DNA of 64,000 bases from Archangium violaceum (GTDB taxonomy: Bacteria > Myxococcota > Myxococcia > Myxococcales > Myxococcaceae): assembly GCF_016887565.1 (NCBI RefSeq), contig NZ_CP069396.1:9158001-9222000 (forward strand), written 5' to 3'. The position numbers and the translations under genes were made by a program. Shown here one piece after another: positions 46,252-54,330 of the stretch. The notes beneath the pieces are model-generated. The model worked only from the letters and a program-made list of their open reading frames with translations. It was not told the DNA's origin and ran no database searches. Position 1 is the first letter of the stretch. Every line of letters starts with the position of its first letter.

Positions 46252-47156
46252 CCGAGCTGCCCACATGGATTCTTCGACAACTGCCCGAAGGCGTCGAGCG
46301 CCGCGAGATTCCCATCGCGGGCCATTCCATCCACGTCATGGAATTTGGCCAAGGGCAGCCCGTCTTCATGCTCCACGGTAATCCCGCCTGGGGCTTCCTC
46401 TACCGCAAGGTCATGGCCGCCCTCCGCGGCCAGCCGGTGCGCTGCATCGTGCCCGACCTCGTCGGCCTCGGCCTCTCCGACAAGCCGCGCGACCTGGGTG
46501 TGCACACGCTCGAGAACCACGCCGCATGGATCGGCGGCCTGATCGACGCTCTCGACCTCGACGACATGATCTTCGTCGGCCAGGACTGGGGCGGGCCCAT
46601 CGGGATGCTCGCGCTCGCCGAACGGCTCGAGCGCGTGTCGGGCATGGTCATCCTGAACACCGTCCTCGGGCCGCCGCGCCCCGGGTTCCGTCCGACGCTG
46701 TTCCATCGCCTGAGCCAGATGCCCGTGCTCAGCGATGCCCTGTTCCGCGGCCTGCAATTCCCGCAGCTCGCGCTCTGGCTCGCGCAAGGGGACCGGAGCA
46801 GCATGCGCGGCGAGGTCGCCCGCGCCTATCGATGGCCGCTCCGGCACCTCCAGGACCGCACCGCGCCCCTCGCCCTCGCGCGCATGGTGCCGGACTCCAT
46901 GGAGCATCCATCCATCGCGCCGCTCCGGCGCTGCCAGGAAGTCGCCGAGTCGTTCAAGGGCCCCATGCGCATCGTCTGGGGTGACCGCGATCCGGTGCTC
47001 GGACGCGTCATCGGGTGGCTCCAACGCCTCCTGCCACACGCGGAGGTCAAGCGCACCCAGGCCGGACACTTCCTTCAGGAGGAAGTGCCCGGCGACATCG
47101 CCAGCGCCATCACCTCGCTGGTCAACGGCGGGGCTAACGCCCGGGCTTCCGGATGA
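46248..47156 (+). CDS. Haloalkane-dehalogenase-fold hydrolase (OleB-like)
   Basis: This 302-residue alpha/beta hydrolase has an aspartate nucleophile (VGQDWGGPIGM) in place of serine, with HGNPAWGFLYR, GLGLSDKP, the acid in WGDRDPVLG and the base in QAGHFLQEE. Asp-nucleophile enzymes of this type include haloalkane dehalogenases, epoxide hydrolases and OleB, which decarboxylates beta-lactones in olefin biosynthesis. Next to acyl-AMP ligases an OleB-like or acyl-hydrolase role is more likely than dehalogenation, but no oleA or oleD is present here. It is translationally coupled (ATGA) to the ligase-ACP-acyltransferase gene. Its 3' end overlaps the convergent ACP gene by 23 bases. Confidence 0.85.
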   Translation: MTELPTWILRQLPEGVERREIPIAGHSIHVMEFGQGQPVFMLHGNPAWGFLYRKVMAALRGQPVRCIVPDLVGLGLSDKPRDLGVHTLENHAAWIGGLIDALDLDDMIFVGQDWGGPIGMLALAERLERVSGMVILNTVLGPPRPGFRPTLFHRLSQMPVLSDALFRGLQFPQLALWLAQGDRSSMRGEVARAYRWPLRHLQDRTAPLALARMVPDSMEHPSIAPLRRCQEVAESFKGPMRIVWGDRDPVLGRVIGWLQRLLPHAEVKRTQAGHFLQEEVPGDIASAITSLVNGGANARASG

Positions 47157-47382
47157 TCGCCGCCAGATCCGTCACCGTCTCGATGCGGCTCAAGTCCTCG
47201 TCCTGAAACACGAATCCGATCCTATCCTCGAGGAACGTGATCATCCGCAGGTTGTCGACCGAGTCGATGCGGAGGCTCTCGAACCGCGTGTTCATGTCCA
47301 CCGACTCGAAACCGGCGGCGAACTCCGGCCGCACCTTGATCAGCGCGGACTTCACCAGGTCGATGATCTCTCCGTCACTCAT
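47134..47382 (-). CDS. Acyl carrier protein (stand-alone)
   Basis: This 82-residue ACP has the phosphopantetheine serine in LRIDSVDNLRMI (residue 40) and acidic helices typical of the fold. Its first codons overlap the end of the FAAL gene by 8 bases, so the two are made together. The FAAL probably loads an acyl-AMP-activated fatty acid onto this ACP. DSV instead of the more usual DSL marks it as a specialised carrier. It is separate from housekeeping AcpP. Confidence 0.88.
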   Translation of the reverse strand: MSDGEIIDLVKSALIKVRPEFAAGFESVDMNTRFESLRIDSVDNLRMITFLEDRIGFVFQDEDLSRIETVTDLAAIIRKPGR

Positions 47383-49204
47383 GTCTGTGCTCTTCCTCGT
47401 TCGTGTTCTTGGGCCAAAGCGAAAACCTGGCGCGCGCCCACCAGGACCGGGTCACCTGCAGCCCCAGGCGTAGACGCGCACCCATCGACCCCGCGTTGCG
47501 CGACCCTTCCCGCCCGAGCTTGCCTTCCAGATACTGCCGACGGGCCTTGCCGCGCTGAAGCTTGCCCGACGAGGTCTTGGGAATCGTCCCGGGTGGCAGA
47601 CAGACCACGTCCGCCGGTGGAACGCCAATCACGCGCTTCACCGTCGCGGCGACCTCGGCCTTGAGGGCCTCCATGTCGCCGCCGCGCGTCTCGCACATGA
47701 CCACCACGCCCTCGCTGTCATCGACTCGAACCGCGACCGCGATGGTCGTGCCAGCGCGCACGCCCGGGAGCTTGTTGACCTCCCACTCGATCGTCTGCGG
47801 GCTGATGTTGCGGCCGCGGATGATGATGAGATCCTTCGCGCGCCCCACCACGTAGAGCTCACCATCCACGAGGTAGCCGAGATCGCCGGTCTTGAGCCAT
47901 CCGTCGGCGTCGATCATCTCGTCGGAGCCGCCCTCCTGATAGCCCTCCATCACCGACGGGCCGCGGAACACGATCTCCCCGCGCACGCCGTCCGGGCACG
48001 TCTGCCCCTTCTCGTTGACGACGCGCAGCTCGTGTCCGGGGATCACCTTGCCGCAGCCGATGTGGTACTCGACCTCTCCACCGTTGGGAGGCACGGACAC
48101 GCCGTCGTCACGAAAGCGTTGGGCGTCGAGCGTCCGCACGTTCATCGGCTCGGTCGACGTCTTCATGCTGATCGCCAGCATCGATTCCGCCAGACCGTAC
48201 GCCGGAAGGAGCACTTCGGGGCGCAGCCCGGTGCGCGCGAACTTGTCGGTGAAGCGCTTCAAGGTGTCGTAATGCAACGGCTCCGCGCCGACACCGAGGG
48301 CGCGAACGTGCCCCAGCGACCACCGCTCGAGATCCTCGTCCCTGGCGACGCGCGTCAGCCACCCGTAGGCGAAGTTCGGGGCGAAGGAGACGGTCGCCTT
48401 CTGGCGATGCATCGTCTCCATCCAGCACTCCGGACGCTTGAGGAAGCGCAGCGTTGGGATGAACGTCACCGCGACCTGCCAGTAGATCGGCCCGAGCACG
48501 AAGCCAATCAAGCCCATGTCGTGCTGGAGCGGAAGCCAGCTCACGCCGATGTCCACCCCCGGCTCCATGGAAAGCGACGCGCCCATGAAACCGTGAATGT
48601 TGGCGATGAGCGTGCCGCTGGTCGCCTTCACGCCTTTGGGCGTCCCCGTCGAGCCCGACGTGTATTGCAGGAACACCAGATCCTCCGGCCCCACCAACAC
48701 CTCGCGCAGCGCCGACGCGTCTCCCGCGAGGGACGACGTCTCGACCACGCGCCCAAGGCTCGGCACGCGATCGACGAACGCCCAGAAGATGCTGGCCAGC
48801 CCGGCGCTCACCGCCAGTACGGTCGCGCCCGATGACGAAAGGATCGCCGCCGCCTGCCGCGTGTAGTTCTCGAGATTGCCGAGATGCATGGGCGGATAGA
48901 GCGGCACCGGGACGACACCCACGCGCAACGCGCCGAGGAACGTCGCGACGAAGTCCTCGGGGTCGATGACCACCATTCCCAGGCGATCACCCTTCTTCAT
49001 TCCCAATGCTTGCAGCGCCGCGCCCCGACGGCGGCTCTCGGCATGAAGCTCGGGAAACGCGACGAAATGCTCCTCACCCCGCTCGTTCTGGAAGGTGAAT
49101 CCACGCGTCGCCGGAGCCTCGTCCAACCTGAGCAATGCTTCATGCAGCGTGCGGCTTTCGTGCACGCCTCCAACCCTCGCGAGGAGACCAGGACTTTGTT
49201 TCAT
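47375..49204 (-). CDS. Fatty acyl-AMP ligase (FAAL) A
   Basis: This 609-residue ANL-family ligase is of the FAAL type. YTSGSTGTPKGVKATSGTL is the phosphate-binding loop. VSWLPLQHDMGLIGFVLGPI and FIPTLRFLKRPECWMETM are typical of FAALs. YGLAESML, TGDLGYLVDGELYVVGRAKD and TIPKTSSGKLQR complete the adenylation motifs. FAALs make acyl-AMP and pass the acyl group to an ACP rather than CoA. The C-terminal 60 residues beyond the catalytic lysine are basic and variable. The gene precedes and overlaps its ACP. It is divergent from the acyl-ACP desaturase, with 123 bases between. Confidence 0.93.
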   Translation of the reverse strand: MKQSPGLLARVGGVHESRTLHEALLRLDEAPATRGFTFQNERGEEHFVAFPELHAESRRRGAALQALGMKKGDRLGMVVIDPEDFVATFLGALRVGVVPVPLYPPMHLGNLENYTRQAAAILSSSGATVLAVSAGLASIFWAFVDRVPSLGRVVETSSLAGDASALREVLVGPEDLVFLQYTSGSTGTPKGVKATSGTLIANIHGFMGASLSMEPGVDIGVSWLPLQHDMGLIGFVLGPIYWQVAVTFIPTLRFLKRPECWMETMHRQKATVSFAPNFAYGWLTRVARDEDLERWSLGHVRALGVGAEPLHYDTLKRFTDKFARTGLRPEVLLPAYGLAESMLAISMKTSTEPMNVRTLDAQRFRDDGVSVPPNGGEVEYHIGCGKVIPGHELRVVNEKGQTCPDGVRGEIVFRGPSVMEGYQEGGSDEMIDADGWLKTGDLGYLVDGELYVVGRAKDLIIIRGRNISPQTIEWEVNKLPGVRAGTTIAVAVRVDDSEGVVVMCETRGGDMEALKAEVAATVKRVIGVPPADVVCLPPGTIPKTSSGKLQRGKARRQYLEGKLGREGSRNAGSMGARLRLGLQVTRSWWARARFSLWPKNTNEEEHRHE

Positions 49205-49327
49205 AACCCCCCCGGGCGGACCTACCCTCGGGTCGAAGGTTCATCGTCAGATTATGAAAGGATTCCTTATTCCAATGGCGGGCGAGGTGCAACTGCAATA
49301 AATACTCCCCGTGAATCGGGGGCAACC

Positions 49328-50146
49328 ATGAGCGGATCCATTCGGTTTCGAGAAGAAGTTTACAGAATGTACATGAGCTTCTTCGAGACCGCCGAGAAGA
49401 AGCGGCGCTGGAGCGTGTATGAAGACATTCCGTGGGATCGCCTGAATCCGTCGGTCTACGACGAGGGGCGCGCGATGAACGTCGAGACGTTCTGCGGCGT
49501 CGAGCTCTACCTCCCCGATTATCTCGGCCAGGGCGTCAACCTCGTGCGCGAGAATTTCGGCCGGGCGTGGTTCCAGGCGAACTGGGGCTACGAGGAATCC
49601 AAACATGGCCTCGCGTTGAGGATGTATCTCCTCAAGACCGGACAGCGCACCGAGGAGCAGTTGCGCAACCTCGAGGACGCCATCGCGGCCCGGCCCTGGC
49701 GCCTTCCCTGGGACACGCCCCGCCGGATGACCTGCTACGGCGCCATCCAGGAGGCGAGCACGCTCCTCGCGTACGCACGCCAGATGGAGGACGCGCAGGG
49801 CGCCAACGACGAGGTGCTCGCGACCATCTACCGCCTCATCGCGCGCGACGAGGCGGCACACCAGCAGTTCTACCGCGCCGTCCTCAAGCTCGAGCTCGAG
49901 GAGCACCGCCATGAGACACTGGAGGATCTCGCCCTGGTGTCCGTTGGCTTCCGCATGCCAGCGATCGATCTCCTCCCCGACTCGGAGCGGCGCGTCGAGA
50001 CGTTGCGCATGCACAACAGCTTCAATCGCTGGGGCTTCTTCCTGAAAGTCTGGATGCCGCTCCTCAAACTCCTGGGCGTATCGCGCCAGGAGTTCGCGGA
50101 GTATCAGCGACGAGCCATCGATCAGACGCGCGACAAGGCTAGCTGA
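49328..50146 (+). CDS. Soluble acyl-ACP desaturase
   Basis: This 272-residue diiron protein of the stearoyl-ACP desaturase family is cytosolic, with no membrane helices. The metal ligands visible are Glu59, Glu90 and His93 (EESKH), Glu142 and Glu175/His178 (DEAAH), the E..ExxH..E..ExxH set of the family. GQDWN-like and other non-family motifs are absent. It inserts a double bond, or possibly another oxidation, into an acyl-ACP. It is divergent from FAAL A and its ACP, so the ACP-bound product of that pair is the likely substrate. ATG 49328 follows a G-rich stretch. The end overlaps the convergent acyl-CoA oxidase gene by 8 bases. Confidence 0.9.
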   Translation: MSGSIRFREEVYRMYMSFFETAEKKRRWSVYEDIPWDRLNPSVYDEGRAMNVETFCGVELYLPDYLGQGVNLVRENFGRAWFQANWGYEESKHGLALRMYLLKTGQRTEEQLRNLEDAIAARPWRLPWDTPRRMTCYGAIQEASTLLAYARQMEDAQGANDEVLATIYRLIARDEAAHQQFYRAVLKLELEEHRHETLEDLALVSVGFRMPAIDLLPDSERRVETLRMHNSFNRWGFFLKVWMPLLKLLGVSRQEFAEYQRRAIDQTRDKAS

Positions 50147-51968
50147 ACTTCCCCGGCAGGTCGGCCATCAGATCCGCCGCCGGGAGCAGCACCTCCGGGA
50201 TCCCGAAGGAATCCACCAACAGATCGAGCTGCGGTGCCAGTCGCTGCGAATACTCCAGCACCGTGCGCTCGACGGAGATCCCTGAGAGCTCGAGCGATCC
50301 GTCGGAGACATCCCGGTACCAGCCGAGGTTGGCCGATACCGTCGACCACCCGTACAGCTCGCACAGCTCCACCAGGATGTCCTTCGCCGGACCCGGCTCG
50401 CAGGTGCCAATGACGCGCAGGAACTGCTTGTGCGTCTCGCGAATCGCGTACGCGCGGCCGACTTCGATGGCGAACGTGAGGATCTCGTTCCATGCATCGC
50501 CGCGATTCATTCCCGCGCCCAGGTGCTTCATGAACTCGCCACGCGTGTAGTCGATGAGCTGGTCGAACCGCGCCGCGAACAACGCCTGGTGCTTCGCGCA
50601 GGTGGCCGAGCAGGCGGTGGGATCGGGCTCGGCGGCATCCTTGAACGGACCTTTGCCCCCGGCGAAGTCCTCGAGCAGGATCCGCCCCGCGTACTGATAC
50701 AGCACCACGTTGTCACCGGCCGCGTGCGCGAAGCCGTGCATGTCGAGCTGCGCCCGGGCGATCTTGTTGATGTGCCGGAACGAGTGCACACCGCAGCACT
50801 CGCGCGCGTTCTGGATGACCCGTGTCGCCGTCTCGTACGAATAGGCCTTGAACGACGCGCAGAGCGGTTGGAGCGGCGTGGGCAGCGGCTCGGGCATCGT
50901 GCGATCCGCCTCGAGGTGCATGCGCTCGAGCATGAGCGAGATCGCGTACGACTCGGCGACACCGGGCAGCAATCGCCGCTTGTGGCTGCTGTATTCGATG
51001 ATGGGGCGTTCCGGGCCACCGCGCGGTCCGAACTGGCGCCGCTCCTTGCCATACCGCGCCGCGATGGTGAGGGCGACCTTCACTCCCGCCACCGCGAAGG
51101 GGACGAGCCGCTCGATCATGAGCGGTGAGATCTGCGCGCGAAAGAGATCGCCCGATGACGCGAACGACGTCACATACTTCCCTTCCGCCGTCACGTCCGC
51201 GAAGCGATTGAGCAGGTTCTCGCGCGGGATGCGCACGTGATCGAACATCGCCCCGCCGATCCCCACGCCGTTCAAGCCAATGAGCCAATCGACGTCGCTG
51301 ATCTTCACGCCCGGCAGCGGACGTCCCTCTTCGTCCCGCACCGGCACCAGGAACGAGTGAATTCCCTTGCATTCTCCGTCGGGCATGTAGAGCTGCGCCA
51401 TGACCGTGACGACCCGCGCGTTCCAGGCGAGCAAGGCGATCGCCCATTTCGCGTCGTGCCAGCTGGGCGTGTTGATGACGAACTCGCCGCGCTCGGGGTC
51501 GTACGTCGCGGTGGTGCCGAGACCCGCGAGATTGCTGCCGTGTCCGACCTCGGTCATGCAGAAGCACCCGGGGAGCCTGAAATCATTGGCGACGTCCACC
51601 AGGGGGCGATGCCGTTCGGTGCCGAGGAAGACCAGGCTTCCTCCGAAGATGAGGAAGTGACCGAACAACGTGGCCGCGACGCTTCCGTCGATCCAGCACG
51701 AATGCTCGCAGAACTTCATGTACTCGGATGGCTTCTGGTTCAGCTCGGCCAGGGACAGCAGGTCCGACTGGAGAAGCTTGCGCACCATGAAGTGCGTCTT
51801 CTCGCGAAACCCGTCGAGGTCCTCGTTCTGGAACGTCAGGGATGGATCCCACTGCTCATCGAAGTACCTGCGCAGCTTCCAGGCATAATCGGGGCGAGTG
51901 CTGTTCAGGATCCGGTAGAGCTGATCCTCGACGGAGGGCTGGGAAGCCAGGAGGGGCTGCATTGTCAT
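50139..51968 (-). CDS. Acyl-CoA oxidase-like flavoprotein
   Basis: This 609-residue acyl-CoA dehydrogenase-fold enzyme is of the long (ACOX/peroxisomal oxidase) type. CFCMTEVGHGSNLAGLGTTA and FVINTPSWHDAKW form the FAD- and substrate-binding region. ARYGKERRQFG and ECCGVHSFRHINKIAR are in the C-terminal half. ACOX proteins pass electrons to oxygen and give a trans-2-enoyl product and peroxide. In a cluster with FAALs and desaturases it may act on a carrier-bound chain. Two start ATGs (51968, 51962) are nearly equal. It is convergent with the desaturase and divergent from the hydrolase at 52210. Confidence 0.9.
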   Translation of the reverse strand: MTMQPLLASQPSVEDQLYRILNSTRPDYAWKLRRYFDEQWDPSLTFQNEDLDGFREKTHFMVRKLLQSDLLSLAELNQKPSEYMKFCEHSCWIDGSVAATLFGHFLIFGGSLVFLGTERHRPLVDVANDFRLPGCFCMTEVGHGSNLAGLGTTATYDPERGEFVINTPSWHDAKWAIALLAWNARVVTVMAQLYMPDGECKGIHSFLVPVRDEEGRPLPGVKISDVDWLIGLNGVGIGGAMFDHVRIPRENLLNRFADVTAEGKYVTSFASSGDLFRAQISPLMIERLVPFAVAGVKVALTIAARYGKERRQFGPRGGPERPIIEYSSHKRRLLPGVAESYAISLMLERMHLEADRTMPEPLPTPLQPLCASFKAYSYETATRVIQNARECCGVHSFRHINKIARAQLDMHGFAHAAGDNVVLYQYAGRILLEDFAGGKGPFKDAAEPDPTACSATCAKHQALFAARFDQLIDYTRGEFMKHLGAGMNRGDAWNEILTFAIEVGRAYAIRETHKQFLRVIGTCEPGPAKDILVELCELYGWSTVSANLGWYRDVSDGSLELSGISVERTVLEYSQRLAPQLDLLVDSFGIPEVLLPAADLMADLPGKFS

Positions 51969-52209
51969 GAGTGGGCCTCGGTGCGTCGACTATCGAGAAC
52001 GAGGTAACCCACAACAAGACCGATGCGCAATCATTGTTCATCACGGAACGTCCTTCTTGATTGTTCCTCGTCGGTCGACCCGCTATCCTCGGGACCGTCA
52101 TTGACCAGGGGGGGCGCGGTTCGATGGCGAGTCCCTGGGAAATTGGCTGATGAAAATATCTGGCGTTACCGGAAGATCGGCCGCGCTGGGACTCGTGAAG
52201 GAGACATCC

Positions 52210-53097
52210 ATGAACATTCCGACGCAGACGTCAGCGAGCATCCGCGAACAAGACATCACGTTCAACGCGACGGACGGCTTCCCGCTCTCCGGGCGGCTCC
52301 TGGTTCCGGAGCGCCCGACCGCGGCCGTCCTGTTCTCCCCGGCGACCGGGTTGCCCAAGGAGTTCTACCTCCATTTCCTGCGCTACGGCGCGGAGCGCGG
52401 CGTGGCGTGCCTGGTCTACGACTACCGCGGCGTCGCCGCCTCGGCGCCCAAGGAGCTGCGCGGATTCAAGATGGATACTCCGGATTGGGGGCGCCTCGAC
52501 ATGTCCGCCGCTCTCGAGCGCTTGATCGAAGCCGCACCGGGCGTCCCCGTGTTCCACGTCGCGCACAGCATCGGTGGGCACATCACGGGGTTCATGCCCA
52601 ACCATCAGAAAATCACCCGGCAGGTGTTCATCGGCGTCGGGTTCGGGACCTGGTGGAAACACCGCTTCCCGAAACAGCCACTGGTCGATCTCTTCTTCTG
52701 GTGGATTTACGGACCGCTTCAGCTGGCGACGAAGGGCTTCATTCCCTCCGGCGGACTCTGGGGCGGTTCAACCTTGCCCGCCGGCGCGTTCAAGACCTGG
52801 CGGCGCTGGTCGCACAAGGCTGATTACTTCCGCGGCGAGCTCAGCGATCGATTGAAGCCACATTATTTCAATGAAATCGCGACGCCGATCATCTCATACG
52901 TGTTCACGGATGATCCCTTGACGACCCCCGAAACCGCGCGCGCATTCCTCGAGTTCATGCCCAAGACGAAGAAGGACGTGCGCGTGCGCAGCCCTTCAGA
53001 CCTCGGTGTCAAGAAATTGCAGCATCAGGATGTCTTCCGGCGAAGCAACTCGGCGGCGTGGCCCGAGCTGTGGCGAGCGGTGCTGGAAGGCGCTTGA
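52210..53097 (+). CDS. Alpha/beta hydrolase (S33-like)
   Basis: This 295-residue hydrolase has RLLVPERPTAAVLFSPATG, CLVYDYRGVAASAP and the nucleophile region FHVAHSIGGHITG (Ser in AHSIGG). The later FTDDPLTT segment carries a candidate acid. The catalytic histidine is probably in KLQHQDVFR near the C-terminus. It resembles serine-aminopeptidase/lysophospholipase-type enzymes. ATG 52210 follows GAAGGAGA, whereas the longer frame (52150) has none. It may release or trim products of the locus. It ends before an inverted repeat shared with the convergent CrtC-like gene. Confidence 0.8.
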   Translation: MNIPTQTSASIREQDITFNATDGFPLSGRLLVPERPTAAVLFSPATGLPKEFYLHFLRYGAERGVACLVYDYRGVAASAPKELRGFKMDTPDWGRLDMSAALERLIEAAPGVPVFHVAHSIGGHITGFMPNHQKITRQVFIGVGFGTWWKHRFPKQPLVDLFFWWIYGPLQLATKGFIPSGGLWGGSTLPAGAFKTWRRWSHKADYFRGELSDRLKPHYFNEIATPIISYVFTDDPLTTPETARAFLEFMPKTKKDVRVRSPSDLGVKKLQHQDVFRRSNSAAWPELWRAVLEGA

Positions 53098-53126
53098 GAA
53101 CGGAGAGGCCATCCGAGCCCAGGGGA

Positions 53127-53160
53127 CATCGCCGCTCTGCCTTGCTTCCAAGCGGCGATG
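53127..53160. terminator. Inverted repeat between convergent genes
   Basis: CATCGCCGCT (53127-53136) and AGCGGCGATG (53151-53160) form a perfect 10-bp stem with a 14-base loop. It lies between the S33-like hydrolase stop and the CrtC-like stop and is a likely two-way terminator; there is no T-run. Confidence 0.55.
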
Positions 53161-53191
53161 CCAACCCCTGAGTGGATGGGGTTCGGACGAC

Positions 53192-54217
53192 TCAAAGCCC
53201 CAGCCAGCACGACTCGAGGATCATCTGCCCCGGGACTCGCCTGGTCGAGCCCTTGGTCTCGACGGTCAACTCCGCGTCGGTCACCAGCGTGTGATAGATC
53301 TGCCTCGTCGTCGCCGACGGGAATGACACGAGCGGCGCGTTGCGCTGCGGGTCCGCCTTCACCGACAACTGGAGGCCGTTGTACGCGAAGCGCATCTCGC
53401 CGCCGCTGTAGATCTTGTGGTGCGGACCCTCGCCCGCTGTCGTGCGGTTCTTGAAACCCAGGCTCCTGTCGAACAGGTTGAAGCCGCTGAACACGGGCTT
53501 GTCCTCCTCCTTTTGCACGTACAGGAACACGCCCGGCGACCCGAACACGTTCCATTCGGGATGGAGGAAATGACACCAGAACCAGCCCTTCTTGCTGAGG
53601 CGTTCCGGCGCGTCATCGAAACGTCCCTGCTCGTGGTAGCCGTGACCGTCAATGGCGATTCGTTCCGAACCCCAGGACAGCTCACCGCTGGCCTTGCCGC
53701 GCGGCACCTGCGAGACGTAGCTGAACGCCTCGCCGCTCAGCGCTCCGCCGAGCAGCGCGGCGCGGCCCAGTCCGGGCAGCGTCCCCGTCGGGAACGCCGA
53801 GAACGGGCGCGCCACCGCGCGGACTTCCAGCTGCCCCTTCACCTCCTCCAGATCGAACACGAATCGATATGTCGCCGGGTCGGTGCCCTCGCGGACGATG
53901 GTCACGCCGGGGATCTCGAGGCGCAGCCCGTCTTCCGAGACGCGCATGCGCGACGAATCCAGCGTCCTGGTCACCGACCGTGACTTGCGGTCCTTGCCGT
54001 CGACCATCGCCACGAATACCAGCGCGTCGTCGAGATTCGCCTTGACCACGTCCGGCCACCACTTCTTTGGCACGAACGCCACGAGCAGCACGCTTCCATC
54101 GCTCGTCACGACGTCCACGTACCACCACTGCATTCTCGCTTTCTTCTCGAGGAAGTTCTTCCGCTCCAACTTCCTCAGCTCCCCACCCGATTGAATGCGC
54201 CGGTAATCAATCAGCAT
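53192..54217 (-). CDS. CrtC/AttH lipocalin-like hydratase-family protein
   Basis: This 341-residue soluble protein resembles the carotenoid 1,2-hydratase (CrtC) and AttH family, with two lipocalin-like beta barrels. The visible landmarks are QWWYVDVVTSDGSVLLVAFV, the YHEQGRFDD region with conserved aromatics, and the SKKGWFWCHFLHPEWNVF segment before the second barrel. Known members hydrate terpenoid or lipid double bonds. Beside desaturases and FAALs a hydratase or isomerase role on an unsaturated chain is plausible, but the sequence does not prove it. It is the last minus-strand gene of the second operon region, 113 bases beyond the antiporter stop. Confidence 0.7.
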   Translation of the reverse strand: MLIDYRRIQSGGELRKLERKNFLEKKARMQWWYVDVVTSDGSVLLVAFVPKKWWPDVVKANLDDALVFVAMVDGKDRKSRSVTRTLDSSRMRVSEDGLRLEIPGVTIVREGTDPATYRFVFDLEEVKGQLEVRAVARPFSAFPTGTLPGLGRAALLGGALSGEAFSYVSQVPRGKASGELSWGSERIAIDGHGYHEQGRFDDAPERLSKKGWFWCHFLHPEWNVFGSPGVFLYVQKEEDKPVFSGFNLFDRSLGFKNRTTAGEGPHHKIYSGGEMRFAYNGLQLSVKADPQRNAPLVSFPSATTRQIYHTLVTDAELTVETKGSTRRVPGQMILESCWLGL

Positions 54218-54330
54218 ACGCTCAGTCTACACCAAAACCGCCCACAATGCTTTATCAAACGCTCCAAGTTTGATTTTCGCACTGTTGGCGGCGGTCAAGA
54301 GGAAGAGAAGCATGACGTGGGGCGGGCGTG

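Noticed and set aside
46248-47156. True haloalkane dehalogenase
   Set aside because: The Asp nucleophile fits, but the halide-binding residues cannot be confirmed and the lipid-locus context points to an OleB-like or acyl-hydrolase role.
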